The notes under the pieces were generated by a model. That model was given only the letters and a program-made list of their open reading frames with translations, did not search any database and had not been told where the DNA came from. A stretch of DNA of 10,000 nucleotides from Desulfomonile sp. (lineage in GTDB: Bacteria; Desulfobacterota; Desulfomonilia; Desulfomonilales; Desulfomonilaceae), in contig JAIWNO010000158.1 of assembly GCA_020216785.1 (NCBI GenBank), forward strand, positions 1-10,000. Direction: 5' to 3'. Each line of letters starts with the position of its first letter. Within the stretch, counting starts at the first letter, position 1. Below are positions 7,544 to 10,000 of this stretch, one piece after another. The translations under genes were made by a program, and so were the position numbers.

Positions 7544-9472
7544 TCACTTCACCTCGCGGAAGTCCGCGTCGACCACATCCTCATCCTGCTTGGGAGGCGG
7601 CGGACCGGTGGGGCCTGCGCCGGGGCCGCCCGCGCCGGCGTGAGCCCCTGCTCCCGCCGCGCCCGCGGCCTGCTGATACATGGCCTCAGCGAGCTTGTGG
7701 GAGGCCTGCTGAAGCTCTTCCGTGGCGCTGCGGATTGTGGCGAGATCGTCGCTGGACATGGCGGTCTTGGTCTTCTCAATCGCTGCTTCGATGGCGCTCT
7801 TCGACGCGGCGTCCACCTTGTCCCCGTGCTCTTTGAGGGACCGTTCGGTCATATAGATCATCTGGTCAGCCTGGTTGCGGGCGTCAACCAGCTCGCGCTT
7901 CTTGCGGTCTTCTTCCGCGTGGGCTTCAGCGTCCCTGACCATGCGCTGGATCTCTTCTTCCGAAAGACCGCTCGATGCAGTGATCTTGATGGACTGCTCT
8001 CTGCCGGTGCCAAGGTCCTTGGCCGACACGTGCACAATGCCGTTCGCGTCGATGTCGAAGGTCACCTCGATCTGAGGGATACCCCGCGGCGCGGGCGGGA
8101 TGCCCACGAGTTCGAACCGTCCCAGGGTTTTGTTGTACGCGGCCATTTCGCGCTCGCCCTGGAGCACGTGAATGGACACGGACGGCTGATTGTCCGACGC
8201 TGTGGAGAATATCTGACTCTTGCGCGTCGGAATGGTGGTGTTCTTCTCGATCAACCTCGTGAAAACACCGCCCAGCGTCTCGATGCCCAGCGACAGCGGC
8301 GTCACGTCCAGCAGGAGGACGTCTTTCACGTCACCAGTGAGCACAGCGGCCTGAATCGCCGCACCGACGGCAACCACTTCGTCGGGGTTGACGCCCTTGT
8401 GCGGCTCCTTGCCGAAAAGCTCCCTCACCTTCGCCTGAACAGCGGGCATTCTCGTCATGCCGCCCACAAGAATCACTTCGTCGATATCCTTCTGAGACAG
8501 GCCCGAATCCTTGAGGGCAGTGAGGCACGGTTCCACGGTCTTGTCGATGAGGTCGTGCACGAGCGACTCCAGTTTCGCCCGGGTGAGCTTCATGGTCAGG
8601 TGCTTCGGTCCGGTCGCGTCAGCGGTGATGAAGGGGAGGTTGATGTCGGTCTCCATCGAGGAGCTAAGCTCGATCTTGGCCTTTTCAGCCGCCTCCTTGA
8701 GGCGCTGGAGGGCCATCTTGTCCTTGCGGAGGTCAATGCCCTGCTCTTTCTTGAATTCATCGGCGATATAGTCCATCACGCGCTGATCGAAGTCTTCTCC
8801 GCCCAGGTGGGTGTTGCCGTTGGTGGCCTTCACCTCAAAGACGCCGTCGCCGATCTCGAGGATTGATATGTCAAACGTGCCGCCGCCCAGGTCGAAGACC
8901 GCGACCTTCTCTTCCTTCTTCTTGTCGAGACCGTAGGCCAGCGATGCAGCGGTCGGCTCGTTGATAATCCGCAGCACATTCAAGCCCGCGATGCGGCCAG
9001 CGTCTTTGGTTGCCTGGCGCTGAGAGTCATTAAAGTACGCGGGCACCGTAATCACAGCGTCCTTGACGTCTTCGCCCAGGTAGTCGTCCGCGGTCTGCTT
9101 CATCTTTTGGAGAATCATCGCTGAGATTTCCGGCGGGGTATACTGCTTGCCGCGGACTTCGACCGCAGCGTCGCCGCCCTTACCTTCCACGATTTTGTAT
9201 GGGGCGGTTTTCACGTCCAGCTGGACTTCCGCTGAGTTGAACTTCCGGCCGATAAGCCGCTTGATCGCAAAGAGCGTGTTCTCGGGGTTGGTAATGGCCT
9301 GTCGTTTGGCCATTTGCCCCACGAGCCGCTCCCCGGAATCCGTGAACGCAACCATGGATGGTGTGGTGCGGCCGCCCTCCGAGTTGGCGATCACGACCGG
9401 ATCGCCGCCTTCCATTACCGCCACACACGAGTTCGTAGTCCCTAGGTCTATTCCGATTACTTTGCCCGCCAT
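7544..9472 (-). CDS. dnaK: Molecular chaperone DnaK (Hsp70)
   Basis: This ATP-driven cytosolic chaperone binds exposed hydrophobic segments of client proteins, working with DnaJ and the exchange factor GrpE. It is a complete 642-residue protein of normal length. The nucleotide-binding domain shows GIDLGTTNSCVAV (7-19), ITVPAYFND (141-149), NEPTAASLAYG (171-181), FDLGGGTFD (193-201) and LVGGMTRMP (335-343). The interdomain linker is DVLLLDVTP (about 384-392). The substrate-binding domain follows (NTTIPTRKSQIFSTASDNQ, about 411-429), then a helical lid. A low-complexity Gly/Ala/Pro tail (about 602-628) leads to the DnaK C-terminal signature DVVDADFREVK. The ATG at 9472 is preceded by GAGGAGG at a five-base distance. 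It follows grpE with an 87-base gap on the same strand, a classic heat-shock arrangement. No CIRCE element or clear sigma-32 promoter is visible in the gap, so control probably lies upstream of grpE, off the right edge. Confidence 0.99.
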   Translation of the reverse strand: MAGKVIGIDLGTTNSCVAVMEGGDPVVIANSEGGRTTPSMVAFTDSGERLVGQMAKRQAITNPENTLFAIKRLIGRKFNSAEVQLDVKTAPYKIVEGKGGDAAVEVRGKQYTPPEISAMILQKMKQTADDYLGEDVKDAVITVPAYFNDSQRQATKDAGRIAGLNVLRIINEPTAASLAYGLDKKKEEKVAVFDLGGGTFDISILEIGDGVFEVKATNGNTHLGGEDFDQRVMDYIADEFKKEQGIDLRKDKMALQRLKEAAEKAKIELSSSMETDINLPFITADATGPKHLTMKLTRAKLESLVHDLIDKTVEPCLTALKDSGLSQKDIDEVILVGGMTRMPAVQAKVRELFGKEPHKGVNPDEVVAVGAAIQAAVLTGDVKDVLLLDVTPLSLGIETLGGVFTRLIEKNTTIPTRKSQIFSTASDNQPSVSIHVLQGEREMAAYNKTLGRFELVGIPPAPRGIPQIEVTFDIDANGIVHVSAKDLGTGREQSIKITASSGLSEEEIQRMVRDAEAHAEEDRKKRELVDARNQADQMIYMTERSLKEHGDKVDAASKSAIEAAIEKTKTAMSSDDLATIRSATEELQQASHKLAEAMYQQAAGAAGAGAHAGAGGPGAGPTGPPPPKQDEDVVDADFREVK

Positions 9473-9559
9473 CGTTTCCTCCTCACCGCCATTGCCTCGC
9501 GACGGATATGTGATAGGTACTCAGACTGTATCTTATTGCCTTCGACCTGTTCATGCTTT

Positions 9560-10000
9560 CTAACTTGAAATGACTACCTTGGCCGGCCTCAACAGGCGGT
9601 CCTTGTAAAGGTAGCCCTTTTCCAATTCCTCTACGACCGTGTTCGGTTCAACTCCCGGAGAGGGCACCTGAGAGAGCGCCTCATGCACAGCGGGATCGAA
9701 TGGTTCACCCACCGCCTTCACCGGGGTCACACCGTACCTGTCGAACACTCCTCGGAGCATCTGGGCGATCATCCCGATTCCTTCGACGAATGCCGCCGAC
9801 ACATGACTGTTTTCCGAGTGACCCAGCGCGCGCTCAAGGTTGTCCAGCACGGGAAGGAGGTCCTTAAGAAGATCTTCGTGCTGGTACTTGAGAAGTCGCG
9901 TCTTTTCATGAAGCGCCCGCTTCTTGTAGTTCTCCAGGTCGGCAACAGAGCGCACCCATCGGTCGCGGTTTTCCCAGGCTTCCTTTTCGGCCGACACCAA
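9560..10000 (-). CDS. grpE: Nucleotide exchange factor GrpE (5'-truncated by window edge)
   Basis: GrpE is a dimeric cytosolic co-chaperone that releases ADP from DnaK and can act as a thermosensor. The 146 visible residues include RSVADLENYKKRA at the end of the long coiled-coil helix, LLPVLDNLERAL in the helical bundle, the beta-domain segment FDPAVHEAL, and GYLYKDRLLRPAKVVISS at the C-terminus. These are hallmark GrpE segments, ending at the normal place. The frame is still open at base 10000, where the codon is TTG; I do not take this as the start, because family members of about 180-200 residues have an extra acidic N-terminal segment, so roughly 40 residues are missing off the right edge. 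The gene is immediately upstream of dnaK, as in many bacteria. An hrcA gene or the operon promoter would be expected beyond the edge, but this cannot be seen. Confidence 0.96.
   Translation of the reverse strand: MVSAEKEAWENRDRWVRSVADLENYKKRALHEKTRLLKYQHEDLLKDLLPVLDNLERALGHSENSHVSAAFVEGIGMIAQMLRGVFDRYGVTPVKAVGEPFDPAVHEALSQVPSPGVEPNTVVEELEKGYLYKDRLLRPAKVVISS

Noticed and set aside
7460..8866. Long open frame (468 codons) on the + strand opposite dnaK
   Set aside because: It is the antisense shadow of dnaK. Such frames are well known to be long because of dnaK codon usage and were once misannotated as NAD-specific glutamate dehydrogenase. The frame has no RBS or promoter of its own.
9518..9553. 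Possible internal dnaK promoter on the - strand (TGAACA, 17 bases, TACAGT)
   Set aside because: Both boxes match only four of six positions, which is expected by chance in an 87-base gap; grpE-dnaK cotranscription is simpler.
9564..9570. CTTGAAA on the + strand between grpE and dnaK, resembling a sigma-32 -35 box
   Set aside because: It points away from dnaK, lies in the last codons of grpE, and no CCCCAT-like -10 follows at the right distance.

Overview
The window looks like a stretch of chromosome from a Gram-negative bacterium of moderately high GC content. The deltaproteobacterial lineage (Desulfobacterota/Syntrophobacterales-like) is my best guess. It rests on the general flavour of DnaK and CarB, a Tat-exported molybdenum hydroxylase and GC-rich palindromic repeats between genes. 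No taxonomic marker was compared, so this is a low-confidence inference. Most of the window is ordinary chromosomal content. No phage, integrase, CRISPR array, toxin-antitoxin pair or defence island is visible.

Left part, + strand (1-5830): the 3' part of carB (large subunit of carbamoyl-phosphate synthetase) runs in from the left edge. After an 85-base gap comes a tightly coupled pair encoding a small [2Fe-2S] subunit and a large molybdopterin subunit of the isoquinoline 1-oxidoreductase (IorA/IorB) branch of the xanthine dehydrogenase family. The large subunit carries a canonical Tat signal and the small one has none. The enzyme is therefore probably exported as a preassembled complex to the periplasm, where it would oxidise an aldehyde or N-heterocycle that I cannot identify.

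Middle (5831-7448): a convergent intergenic region of about 210 bases holds a cluster of hairpins. It is followed on the - strand by a small DUF1841-like gene with its own promoter, a strikingly perfect 21-bp inverted repeat, and an orphan class I SAM-dependent methyltransferase. The inverted repeat shares its loop-proximal core with one of the hairpins beyond the small gene, so the two look like degenerate copies of one dispersed palindromic family.

Right part, - strand (7501-10000): grpE (cut by the right edge) and dnaK lie in the usual order grpE-dnaK. They form the cytosolic Hsp70 chaperone system with its nucleotide exchange factor. dnaK ends at a strong GC hairpin. dnaJ does not follow it; the methyltransferase gene comes next instead.

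The most useful leads are the palindromic repeat family around the DUF1841-like gene and the orphan, substrate-unknown Tat-exported molybdoenzyme. I found no convincing undescribed multi-gene system.
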